DNA of 21,879 bases from an uncultured Pseudomonadota bacterium (GTDB lineage Bacteria > Pseudomonadota > Gammaproteobacteria > Burkholderiales > Eutrophovitaceae): contig CALJLA010000248.1 of the NCBI GenBank assembly GCA_937983055.1, positions 1-21,879 of the forward strand. The letters are read 5' to 3'. Shown one piece after another: positions 14,157 to 20,588 of this stretch. A program made the position numbers and the translations under genes. Below the pieces are notes generated by a model, which did not search any database, was not told the origin of the DNA, and worked only from the letters and a program-made list of their open reading frames with translations. The first letter of the stretch is position 1; each line of letters opens with the position of its first letter.

Positions 14157-15658
14157 TCCCTGAACGCCTGCTCGCGCACCTTGCGCATTGACGGAAAGAC
14201 CACGATCAGCAGCAGCACAACGGTCATCGCTAGCAAGGTTGCGCTGATCGGTTGATTGACGAATACGGCCGGGTCTCCTTTTGACAACACCAGCGCGCGG
14301 CGCAGGTTCTCCTCCATCATCGGCCCCAGGACGAAACCCAGCAGCAGGGGTGCGGGTTCGCAGTCGCACTTGATGAACAGGTAGCCGAGCACACCGAAGC
14401 CCAGCGCCAGCAACACATCGACCGAGCTGTTCTCAACACTGTAGACGCCAATGCAGCAGAACAGCAGGATCGCCGGGTACAGAAAACGGTAAGGCACCGA
14501 GAGCAATCGCACCCAGATTCCTATCAGCGGAAGATTGAGCACGACCAGGAACAGATTTCCGACCCACATGCTCGCCACCATGCCCCAGAAAAGTTCTGGT
14601 CGCTCGGTCATTACCTGCGGGCCTGGCGTGATGCCGTGAATCGTCATCGCGCCAATCATCAGGGCCATTACCGCATTCGAGGGAAGGCCGAGCGTGAGCA
14701 TCGGAATGAAGGACGTCTGGGAGCCGGCGTTGTTGGCCGATTCCGGTGCGGCCACGCCTTCAATTGCGCCGTGGCCAAATCGCGACGGCTCGCGCGACAG
14801 TTTTTTCTCGACGGAGTAAGCGGCAAACGAGCCAAGGGTGGCGCCACCGCCCGGCAGCAGGCCCAGTAGGGCGCCGATCCCGGTGCCGCGCAGCACTGCG
14901 CCGGCGGCGGCCCGCCAGTCGGCCGCGGTGGGCAAAAGGCGGCCGACAGCGGCGATCGTCATTGCTGTGATGCCTTGGCGGCGTTCAAGGTTCGCAATCA
15001 CCTCGGCAAACCCGAACAGGCCCATGGCAACCACGACGAAGTCGATGCCGTCGCCAAGCGCCGGTATGCTCAGAGTGAATCTGAAGAACCCGGTACTCAC
15101 GTCGCTGCCAACCATGCCGAGAAGCAGGCCCAGCACGACCATGGCGACGGCCTTAAGCAACGAGCCGCGGGCGAGCACTACCGCCGCCAGGAGGCCGAGC
15201 GTCATCAGCGAGAAGTAATCGGCGGGGCCGAAGCTGAAGGCAATGCTGGCAAGTGGCGGGGCAAGCGACGCAAGCATCAGAGTGGCAATCGATCCGGCGA
15301 TGAAAGAGCCAATCGCCGCGATCGCCAGAGCCGGGCCCGCGCGACCTTGCCGGGCCATCGCATGACCGTCGAGGCAGGTCACCACCGACGATGCTTCGCC
15401 CGGCAGGTTGACGAGGATCGCGGTAGTGGACCCGCCATACTGAGCACCATAATAAATTCCGGCAAGCATGATCAGCGCCGACTCAGGGGGCAGGGCATAG
15501 GTGACCGGAAGCAGCATGGCGATGGTTGCCAGTGGCCCAAGCCCGGGCAGCACGCCGATCAGGGTGCCGAGCAGCACGCCTGTGAAGCAATACGCCAGGT
15601 TCTTTAGGCTGAGTGCAACGCCGAATCCGAGCGCAAGCTGGTCCAGGAGTTCGGTCAC
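14153..15658 (-). CDS. tctA: Tripartite tricarboxylate transporter, large membrane subunit TctA
   Basis: A protein of 501 residues from the chosen start, belonging to the TctA family (COG3333). It is the main membrane subunit of a secondary transporter that, together with TctB and a periplasmic binding protein, imports carboxylates. Family markers: GVLLGTLIGVLPGLGPLATIAM in split form near the N-terminus (about residues 27-48), YYGAQYGGSTTAILVNLPGE, GLLPGGGATLGSF and PESANNAG. About 11-12 membrane segments are apparent. Two GTG starts are possible, 15667 and 15658. I prefer 15658, which overlaps the tctB stop as GTGA and gives the usual N-terminus (MTELLDQLALGFG). The downstream ggt gene starts within its stop codon. 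Substrate is unknown; TctC-type proteins of related bacteria bind citrate, glutamate, aspartate, nicotinic compounds or terephthalate. Confidence 0.94.
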   Translation of the reverse strand: MTELLDQLALGFGVALSLKNLAYCFTGVLLGTLIGVLPGLGPLATIAMLLPVTYALPPESALIMLAGIYYGAQYGGSTTAILVNLPGEASSVVTCLDGHAMARQGRAGPALAIAAIGSFIAGSIATLMLASLAPPLASIAFSFGPADYFSLMTLGLLAAVVLARGSLLKAVAMVVLGLLLGMVGSDVSTGFFRFTLSIPALGDGIDFVVVAMGLFGFAEVIANLERRQGITAMTIAAVGRLLPTAADWRAAAGAVLRGTGIGALLGLLPGGGATLGSFAAYSVEKKLSREPSRFGHGAIEGVAAPESANNAGSQTSFIPMLTLGLPSNAVMALMIGAMTIHGITPGPQVMTERPELFWGMVASMWVGNLFLVVLNLPLIGIWVRLLSVPYRFLYPAILLFCCIGVYSVENSSVDVLLALGFGVLGYLFIKCDCEPAPLLLGFVLGPMMEENLRRALVLSKGDPAVFVNQPISATLLAMTVVLLLIVVFPSMRKVREQAFRE

Positions 15659-16098
15659 AGCGGCCACACCCGAAAGGGAAGCTTCAGGCCGTACACGAAT
15701 ACCGCCAGCGTGAAAGCAAGCAACAGCCCGGTGACCGCGAACAGTTGGCGAGGGCGGTTTTCGGCGCTGGCAAGGCCGCAGACCAAGAGCAACGCCGAGA
15801 CCGCGATGACGATGCCGAGCCGGTCGATTGTCACTGCAAACAGCGCGATCGCAATCAGCACCAGAACCAGCGGGCGCACGCGAACCTGTTCGATGCCCGG
15901 TCCGGGCCGCGCCAGACCTCTTGCGCCGATCAGAATGCCCAGTCCCAGCAGCAGCAACCCGATCAGGTAAGGAAAGTAACCCGGGCCCATGCGAAGCGCA
16001 TTGCCCATGGGATAGTCGCGCCCGAGGTAAAGACTCAAGGCGGCAATTCCGGCGAACACAACCCCTGCGAGGAAATCGCGTGGCCCGCGCAACTTCAT
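15655..16098 (-). CDS. tctB: Tripartite tricarboxylate transporter, small membrane subunit TctB
   Basis: A 147-residue hydrophobic protein with four predicted membrane segments and the TctB hallmark YPMGNALRMGPGYFP (about residues 29-43), where the GPGYFP turn is diagnostic. TctB is the small partner of TctA in the inner membrane. ATG 16098 is preceded by GGGGGAGG at 16108-16115, 9 bases away, so the longer frame opening at 16188 is not used. It is first in a tctB-tctA-ggt operon. The usual tctC gene for the periplasmic binding protein is absent from either side: upstream is the divergent yciO. Confidence 0.92.
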   Translation of the reverse strand: MKLRGPRDFLAGVVFAGIAALSLYLGRDYPMGNALRMGPGYFPYLIGLLLLGLGILIGARGLARPGPGIEQVRVRPLVLVLIAIALFAVTIDRLGIVIAVSALLLVCGLASAENRPRQLFAVTGLLLAFTLAVFVYGLKLPFRVWPL

Positions 16099-16260
16099 GT
16101 TCACTCGCCTCCCCCGGTCTTTTGCGCCGGCGTTGTCGCGGGATTGTTTCACAGTGGCAAGGCCGTCGGCAAACCGGCGCTGCAACACGTGCGTGACCCG
16201 GCAGGTATCAGTTCACGGAAGGTGACACTGGCGTCGCAAGCTGGTGGGCTCGAGTGTTTT

Positions 16261-16269
16261 TGCTATGAT
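16261..16269 (+). promoter_or_regulatory. Extended -10 promoter of yciO
   Basis: TGC-TATGAT (-10 hexamer at 16264-16269) followed by GCGCGCC. The -35 region (about 16241-16246, CTGGTG) is weak, which an extended -10 can offset. Transcription would begin near 16276, leaving about 90 bases of leader before yciO. Confidence 0.45.
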
Positions 16270-16365
16270 GCGCGCCTGTCTTTGTTGTCATTGCTCCTCT
16301 TGAGGGTCGTGTCACCTCACGACGCCCGCCGCCAAAGACAATCCGCTCCATCAGCAAGAGACCGA

Positions 16366-16989
16366 ATGCCCCAGGTTCTGTCGGTTCATCCCGTGAATCC
16401 GCAACGCCGGCTGATCCGGCACGCGGTGGCTGTGTTGCGCGCAGGCGGCGTGATCATCTATCCGACGGATTCATGCTACGCCCTCGGTTGCCAACTGGGC
16501 GACAAGGCGGCAATGGAGACGATTCAGCGCATTCGCCAGGTTGACGATCGGCATCTGCTCACACTGGTGTGTCGGGATCTTTCAGAGATCGCCCAGTACG
16601 CCCAGGTGGACGACAGCCAGTTCCGACTGATCCGGGCCGGCACCCCTGGCAGCTACACGTTCATTCTTCGAGCCACGCGCGAGGTGCCAAAGCGTCTGCT
16701 CAATCCCAAGCGCAGAACCATCGGACTGAGGGTTCCGGATCATCCTGTGACTGCGGCGCTGCTGGAGGAGCTCGGAGAGCCGATCCTGAGCTCGACGCTG
16801 CTGCTGCCCGGCGACGAGTATCCGGCGGCGGATCTTGACGCGCTCGAAGGGCGCATAGAGGGCGTGGATCTGATACTCGAGGCCGGCTCCTGCGGTATCG
16901 ACATGACTACCATAGTCGACCTGAGCGGGGCCGCGCCCGAGGTCATCCGCGCGGGCAAGGGCGCGCTGGACAGGATAGGTCTCGCTTGA
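16366..16989 (+). CDS. yciO: Sua5/YciO/YrdC family protein YciO (L-threonylcarbamoyladenylate synthase-like)
   Basis: A 207-residue protein of the YrdC/Sua5 fold, clearly of the YciO branch: E. coli YciO is 206 residues and shares HPVNPQ near the N-terminus, GGVIIYPTDSCYALGC, IRQVDDRHLLTLVCRDLSE, the GSYTFIL segment and GLRVPDHP. TsaC/Sua5 relatives make threonylcarbamoyl-AMP for the t6A37 modification of tRNA. YciO has the same pocket, but its physiological role is less certain. The start ATG 16366 gives the family N-terminus; the ribosome binding site is weak (AAGAGA). The open frame continues upstream across the promoter and into tctB, which is coincidental. trpS follows after 61 bases, an association common in betaproteobacteria. 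Confidence 0.92.
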   Translation: MPQVLSVHPVNPQRRLIRHAVAVLRAGGVIIYPTDSCYALGCQLGDKAAMETIQRIRQVDDRHLLTLVCRDLSEIAQYAQVDDSQFRLIRAGTPGSYTFILRATREVPKRLLNPKRRTIGLRVPDHPVTAALLEELGEPILSSTLLLPGDEYPAADLDALEGRIEGVDLILEAGSCGIDMTTIVDLSGAAPEVIRAGKGALDRIGLA

Positions 16990-17050
16990 GGCGCGCAGGA
17001 CGATTTACAGCGTTTTTCTGATGTTCGGTTTTTGACGGAGAGTCGATGCT

Positions 17051-18253
17051 ATGTTCGTAGACCGGGTTCTTTCCGGCATGCGTCCCACCGGTGCGCTGCA
17101 TCTGGGGCATTACCACGGCGTTTTGAAGAACTGGACGAAGCTGCAGAACGAGTACCAGTGTCTGTTCTTCGTGGCCGACTGGCATGCCCTCACCACCCAC
17201 TACGACACGCCCGACATCATCGAGGCAAACGTCTGGGACATGCTGATCGACTGGCTGGCTGCCGGTGTCGATCCGTCGCAGGCAACACTTTTCATACAGT
17301 CGCGTGTTCCGGAACATGCCGAATTGCACCTGCTGCTGTCCATGATCACGCCATTGGGGTGGCTGGAGCGTGTGCCGACGTACAAGGACCAGCAGGAGAA
17401 GCTGGTCGATAAGGATCTGTCGACCTACGGCTTTCTCGGGTACCCGCTGCTTCAGGGCGCCGATATCCTGATCTATCGAGCGAACCTGGTGCCGGTCGGT
17501 GAAGACCAGGTTCCGCACATCGAGTTCACGCGCGAGATTGCCAGGCGCTTCAATCACGTCTACGGACGGGACCCGGGGTTTGAAGGCAAGGCGGAATCCG
17601 CAATCAAGAAACTGGGCACGAAGCGCGGCAAGCTGTACCGGGATCTCAGAACGCGTTATCAGGAGCAGGGCGATCAAGAGGCGATCGCTGCGGGCCGGGC
17701 ACTGCTGGAAGAGGCGGCCAACCTCTCGATCGGCGACCGCGAGCGCCTGTTTGGCTACCTCGAGGGCGGGGGAAAGATGATCCTTTCCGAGCCCAAAGCG
17801 TTGCTGACTGAGGCGGCGCGGATGCCGGGTCTGGACGGCCACAAGATGTCCAAGTCCTACGACAACACCATCACCCTGCGGGAAGACGCCGACTCGATCG
17901 AGCGAAAAATCCGCACCATGCCGACCGATCCGGCGAGGGTGCGCCGGACCGATCCCGGTGAGCCCGAGAAATGTCCGGTATGGGAGTGCCACAAGATATA
18001 TTCGGACGAGAAGACCCGTGAATGGGTGCAGACCGGCTGCCGCAGCGCGGGTATCGGTTGCCTCGAGTGCAAGCAGCCAGTCATCGAGAGCGTGGTGAAG
18101 GAGCTTGCACCGATGCGCGAGCGCGCGAAGGCTTATCTTGAGGATCCGTCGCTGGTGCGCAACATCATCGCCGACGGTTGCGAGCGTGCGCGAAAACTGG
18201 CCAACGAGACGATGCGGGAAGTGCGCGAGTCGATGGGTCTCGATTACGGTTGA
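17051..18253 (+). CDS. trpS: Tryptophanyl-tRNA synthetase, long form
   Basis: A 400-residue class I aminoacyl-tRNA synthetase that charges tRNA-Trp. The HIGH-type motif HLGH is at 17-20 in RPTGALHLGHYHG, and KMSKS is at 265-269. E. coli TrpS has 334 residues. The extra length here lies mainly between the two motifs (about 195-255, lysine/arginine-rich and helical), as in Burkholderia TrpS. The C-terminal region contains C308, C313, C330, C337 and C340; four of these (308, 330, 337, 340) are spaced much like the iron-sulfur cluster ligands of Thermotoga maritima TrpS. GGAGAG at 17036-17041 sets the start. It probably shares a transcript with yciO. No clear terminator follows. Confidence 0.97.
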   Translation: MFVDRVLSGMRPTGALHLGHYHGVLKNWTKLQNEYQCLFFVADWHALTTHYDTPDIIEANVWDMLIDWLAAGVDPSQATLFIQSRVPEHAELHLLLSMITPLGWLERVPTYKDQQEKLVDKDLSTYGFLGYPLLQGADILIYRANLVPVGEDQVPHIEFTREIARRFNHVYGRDPGFEGKAESAIKKLGTKRGKLYRDLRTRYQEQGDQEAIAAGRALLEEAANLSIGDRERLFGYLEGGGKMILSEPKALLTEAARMPGLDGHKMSKSYDNTITLREDADSIERKIRTMPTDPARVRRTDPGEPEKCPVWECHKIYSDEKTREWVQTGCRSAGIGCLECKQPVIESVVKELAPMRERAKAYLEDPSLVRNIIADGCERARKLANETMREVRESMGLDYG

Positions 18254-18424
18254 GCCCGGGGCGATCCGCAGCAGCTCAAGCCGCCTTGATGCGCCCGGCG
18301 TTGCGGCCGAGGGCTGTTGCAGCAGGCGGGCGCAAGCCGCCTACGATGCGCTGGCGCGGACGGCAGGATGGCTGCCGCCATCCCGCGGTCAAGCTCTTCG
18401 CCGCAACCACCTCTACTGTTCGCG
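18254..18424. other. Convergent gap between trpS and smpB with two small hairpins and a tail-like relic
   Basis: AGGCGG (18324-18329) pairs with CCGCCT (18337-18342), and GGATGG (18366-18371) pairs with CCATCC (18378-18383). Neither is followed by a T-tract. On the minus strand, 18392-18424 continues the smpB frame past its stop and still resembles an SmpB tail (see findings). I see no gene here. Confidence 0.4.
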
Positions 18425-18835
18425 TTACCAATCGCGTTCCCGGATGGCAGTGCGTTTGTCATGCTGCTTCTTGCCGCGTGCGAGGCCGATCTCCAGCTTG
18501 ATTCGGCCTTTGGCATAGTGCAGGTCAATCGGCACCAGCGTGTAACCGGCGCGCTCGACCTTGCCGATCAGCTTGCGTATTTCTTCCGCATGCAGCAGCA
18601 GCTTGCGCGTGCGGGTGGGGTCAGCCGAGACATGCGTGGAAGCCGAGGTGAGCGGCGTAACATGGCAGCCGATCAGATAGACCTCGCCATTCTTCAGAAT
18701 GACGTAGGCTTCCTTGAGCTGGGCGCGCCCGGCCCGGATTGCCTTGACCTCCCAGCCTTCCAACGCGATCCCGGCTTCGAAACGTTCCTCGATGAAGTAA
18801 TCGTGAAAGGCCTTCTTGTTTTGTGCGATGCTCAT
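18425..18835 (-). CDS. smpB: SsrA-binding protein SmpB with shortened C-terminus
   Basis: A 136-residue SmpB, the partner of tmRNA in trans-translation that rescues stalled ribosomes. Family features are clear: NKKAFHDYFIEERFEAGI, GWEVKAIRAGRAQLKE, the RTRKLLLH segment, IGKVERAGYTLVPI and GKKQHDKR. The frame ends right after RERDW. Burkholderia relatives continue for about a dozen residues and E. coli SmpB is 160 long; the missing part forms the tail helix that enters the mRNA channel. I chose ATG 18835 because it gives the usual MSIAQNKKAF start; the alternative ATG at 18862 coincides with a TAGAAT box. No strong Shine-Dalgarno precedes either. The gene is divergent from ratA with 77 bases between. 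Confidence 0.93.
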   Translation of the reverse strand: MSIAQNKKAFHDYFIEERFEAGIALEGWEVKAIRAGRAQLKEAYVILKNGEVYLIGCHVTPLTSASTHVSADPTRTRKLLLHAEEIRKLIGKVERAGYTLVPIDLHYAKGRIKLEIGLARGKKQHDKRTAIRERDW

Positions 18836-18862
18836 CGGCGGCAGTGCGGGGTGCGAGCGCAT

Positions 18863-18868
18863 ATTCTA
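18863..18868 (-). promoter_or_regulatory. Possible -10 box of smpB
   Basis: TAGAAT on the minus strand, 28 bases before the preferred smpB ATG. The -35 region is not recognisable. It would give a leader of about 22 bases and would exclude the upstream ATG at 18862 as a start. Confidence 0.35.
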
Positions 18869-18912
18869 GCGGAGGCCGGCTGCCGCATTCCTGTGTGACC
18901 GAAGGCGGACTG

Positions 18913-19350
18913 ATGGCGCTTGTGGAGAAAACCGTGCTGATCGAGTATCCGGCAGATGCCATGTACGCGCTGGTGGAAGATGTGGCGCGCTACCCGGAGT
19001 TTCTGCCCTGGTGCGGGGGAACGAGAATTCTGGAGCACGACGGGAATATGCTGCGAGCCGAGGTCGTAATCGACTTCCGGGGCATCAAGCAGCGCTTTTC
19101 GACACAGAATCTCTCCACACCGAGCGAGCTGATCGAAGTCAAGCTGGTGGATGGCCCGTTTCGCCATCTGGACGGTGCCTGGCGATTCAAGCGGCTGGGC
19201 AACGAAGCCTGCAAGATCGAGTTCAGGCTGCATTACGAGTTTTCCAGCCGACTGCTTGAGAAGCTCGTCGGTCCTGTGTTCAGTCACATCGCCAACACGT
19301 TTGTGGACGCGTTTGTCCGCCGCGCCGAGGCGCTATACGGCAAGCGATGA
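18913..19350 (+). CDS. ratA: RatA/Coq10-like START-domain (SRPBCC) protein
   Basis: A 145-residue protein of the polyketide cyclase/START superfamily: the RatA/UbiT-Coq10 group, with ALVEDVARYPEFLPWCGG near the N-terminus and VGPVFSHIANTFVDAFVRRA at the C-terminus. E. coli RatA was described as binding the 50S subunit and blocking 70S formation, while Coq10 relatives bind ubiquinone; which role applies here cannot be told. ATG 18913 yields the family N-terminus MALVEKTVLI; the ribosome binding site (AAGG) is modest. It forms a coupled pair with rnfH, whose ATG overlaps its stop. The arrangement smpB / ratA-rnfH is conserved in beta- and gammaproteobacteria. Confidence 0.92.
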   Translation: MALVEKTVLIEYPADAMYALVEDVARYPEFLPWCGGTRILEHDGNMLRAEVVIDFRGIKQRFSTQNLSTPSELIEVKLVDGPFRHLDGAWRFKRLGNEACKIEFRLHYEFSSRLLEKLVGPVFSHIANTFVDAFVRRAEALYGKR

Positions 19351-19631
19351 AAACGATCGAAGTCGAGGTGGTCTACGCCCTGCCGGCATTGCAGGATTCG
19401 ACCCGAGTCCGGCTGCCGGAGCACTCGACCGCCGGCGATGCCGTCGCCGCCTCGCGGGTCACGGACAGGCATCCGGAACTCGGTATCGGCGTGGTCGAGC
19501 TGGCGATCTGGGGGCGCATCGTGCCCACGACTGCACGGGTGCGAGACCGCGACCGGGTGGAGATATGCCGCCCGCTCACTGCCGATCCCAAGACCGCGCG
19601 CCGGCGGCGCGCCACACGCCCCCGCAGCTGA
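19347..19631 (+). CDS. rnfH: RnfH (RatB) family ubiquitin-like protein
   Basis: A 94-residue protein of the RnfH/RatB family, which has a beta-grasp (ubiquitin-like) fold. EVEVVYALP at the N-terminus, a central GIGVVELAIWGR and VRDRDRVEICRPLTADPK at the end are characteristic. The C-terminus (RRRRATRPRS) is basic. The ATG overlaps the ratA stop (ATGA), so the two are translationally coupled. RatB is often called an antitoxin to RatA by position, but toxin-antitoxin behaviour is not well supported and I infer only that they act together. Confidence 0.92.
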   Translation: MKTIEVEVVYALPALQDSTRVRLPEHSTAGDAVAASRVTDRHPELGIGVVELAIWGRIVPTTARVRDRDRVEICRPLTADPKTARRRRATRPRS

Positions 19632-19642
19632 GTGCCGGACCG

Positions 19643-20128
19643 TCAGCCGCACCAGTCCTTGACCGACTGCTGTGCACGCTGCGTTTCCGCGGCGATCTCG
19701 GCATCGTTGAGAAACTGCCGCTCGCCCTGGGCGTTGTATCGGGCGATGCGCCCTCCGGTCTGAAGGCCGGCCAGCTGCGCGCGGGCGCGTTCGCAGTTGC
19801 GCCGCTTGGTTTCGGCCTCCTCCCTGGCTTTCTGCTCGGCCGCCTGCTGCTCGGCCTTTTCGACCTGGCGCTTGCGAAACTCGGCTTCCTGCTCGACGTA
19901 AGTCTTGGGTCCCGAAGCGCCTTTCTTTTCGCCTTGCCCGGGGCGCTGGCCAGACCGCGGCGCGCCGAGTTCCCGCTCGCTGCGTGCGTTGGGTGGCGGC
20001 GGCTTGTCGCTGTAGTGCACGCGGCCGGATTCATCGACCCAGCGGTACAGCTCTGCGACGCCGGTGGCGGGGACTGCCAGCAGGAGCAATGGCAGCAACG
20101 CTCGCAGCATGAGAGGGGATGAAACCAT
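19643..20128 (-). CDS. DUF4124 domain-containing predicted secreted protein
   Basis: A 161-residue protein with a signal peptide (hydrophobic residues about 8-24, likely cleaved after GVA) followed at once by the DUF4124 signature LYRWVDESGRVHYSDKPPP. The middle (about 75-125) is rich in Glu, Gln, Lys, Arg and Ala and probably forms a coiled coil. Two cysteines (in RRNCERA and the terminal DWCG) could form a disulfide. It is expected in the periplasm; the function of the family is unknown. ATG 20128 has AAAGG at a suitable distance, which the internal ATG at 20110 lacks. It converges on rnfH with only 11 bases between the stops and probably shares a transcript with the small gene upstream. 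Confidence 0.85.
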   Translation of the reverse strand: MVSSPLMLRALLPLLLLAVPATGVAELYRWVDESGRVHYSDKPPPPNARSERELGAPRSGQRPGQGEKKGASGPKTYVEQEAEFRKRQVEKAEQQAAEQKAREEAETKRRNCERARAQLAGLQTGGRIARYNAQGERQFLNDAEIAAETQRAQQSVKDWCG

Positions 20129-20140
20129 GGTCGCGACCTT

Positions 20141-20464
20141 TCAGGGGATTCGATAGGGCGGATAGCGGAGCTGTTCAATGCCCAGCCTGGCATATGACTC
20201 CGCCTTCCGGGCATGGCGAATCGCTTCCTTGCAGTGGCCGTTCTGCGCGGCACGCTTGGCGTGCTCCAAGGCGTCCACCGCCACGGTCCACAGTGCACGC
20301 CGGCTGGATGCTTCGGCAAGCGCCGCGGCGGCGGTGGCAATGGCCGCCTTGGCGGCCGGGGCATCGGCCCCTTGGCAGGCGCCCTCACCGGCCTGTGCGC
20401 CGCTAACGGCCAGAAGGAGGACACCCGCCCGAAGGCTCCGGTCTATCCCGGGAAGAATGGGCAA
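20141..20464 (-). CDS. Small predicted secreted helical protein (possible SoxXA-binding-like fold)
   Basis: A 107-residue frame with a plausible signal peptide (basic R9-R12, hydrophobic 13-22, cleavage after AQA at 25). The mature part is alanine-rich and helical, ending in ALEHAKRAAQNGHCKEAIRHARKAESYARLGIEQ. This repeat-like helical pattern recalls SoxK/SoxXA-binding proteins, but I do not claim that function, as no sox genes are near. Two cysteines (residue 30 and the GHC motif) could pair. The only start I find is TTG 20464, with no good ribosome binding site, so the start is doubtful. The DUF4124 gene begins 12 bases after its stop, suggesting one transcript. It is divergent from guaB. 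Confidence 0.6.
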   Translation of the reverse strand: MPILPGIDRSLRAGVLLLAVSGAQAGEGACQGADAPAAKAAIATAAAALAEASSRRALWTVAVDALEHAKRAAQNGHCKEAIRHARKAESYARLGIEQLRYPPYRIP

Positions 20465-20487
20465 TTGAACTGGTCTGGTTGCGCTTT

Positions 20488-20504
20488 GCCGTTACCTTAA
20501 CGGC
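20488..20504. promoter_or_regulatory. Perfect 7-bp inverted repeat between guaB and the divergent small gene
   Basis: GCCGTTA (20488-20494) and TAACGGC (20498-20504) are exact reverse complements with a 3-base spacer. It lies 31 bases upstream of the guaB -35 box and 24 bases before the start of the divergent gene, a position fitting a regulator site. No T-tract follows. Confidence 0.35.
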
Positions 20505-20534
20505 AGCCCGCAGCACGGTCAACGCGAGGCCGTC

Positions 20535-20563
20535 TTAACCTCTCCGGAACGCTCACGTATAAT
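20535..20563 (+). promoter_or_regulatory. Promoter of guaB
   Basis: A -35 box TTAACC (20535-20540), a 17-base spacer and a perfect -10 TATAAT (20558-20563), followed by the GC-rich CGCGCC. Transcription would start near 20570, with a leader of about 19 bases before the guaB ATG. Confidence 0.75.
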
Positions 20564-20588
20564 CGCGCCTTTGCGAAGGAAGCACAGA

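Noticed and set aside
15613..16365. Upstream extension of the yciO frame by about 250 codons
   Set aside because: Runs antisense to tctB and through the yciO promoter; homologues begin at the ATG at 16366.
18347..19350. RatA-RnfH as a toxin-antitoxin module
   Set aside because: The pair is a conserved housekeeping neighbour of smpB in many proteobacteria and RnfH/RatB is not established as an antitoxin; the layout alone does not support the claim.
19151..20122. Plus-strand frame of 323 codons across ratA, rnfH and the DUF4124 gene
   Set aside because: Overlaps three supported genes on both strands; its later hydrophobic look comes from reading the antisense of the charged DUF4124 coiled-coil region.
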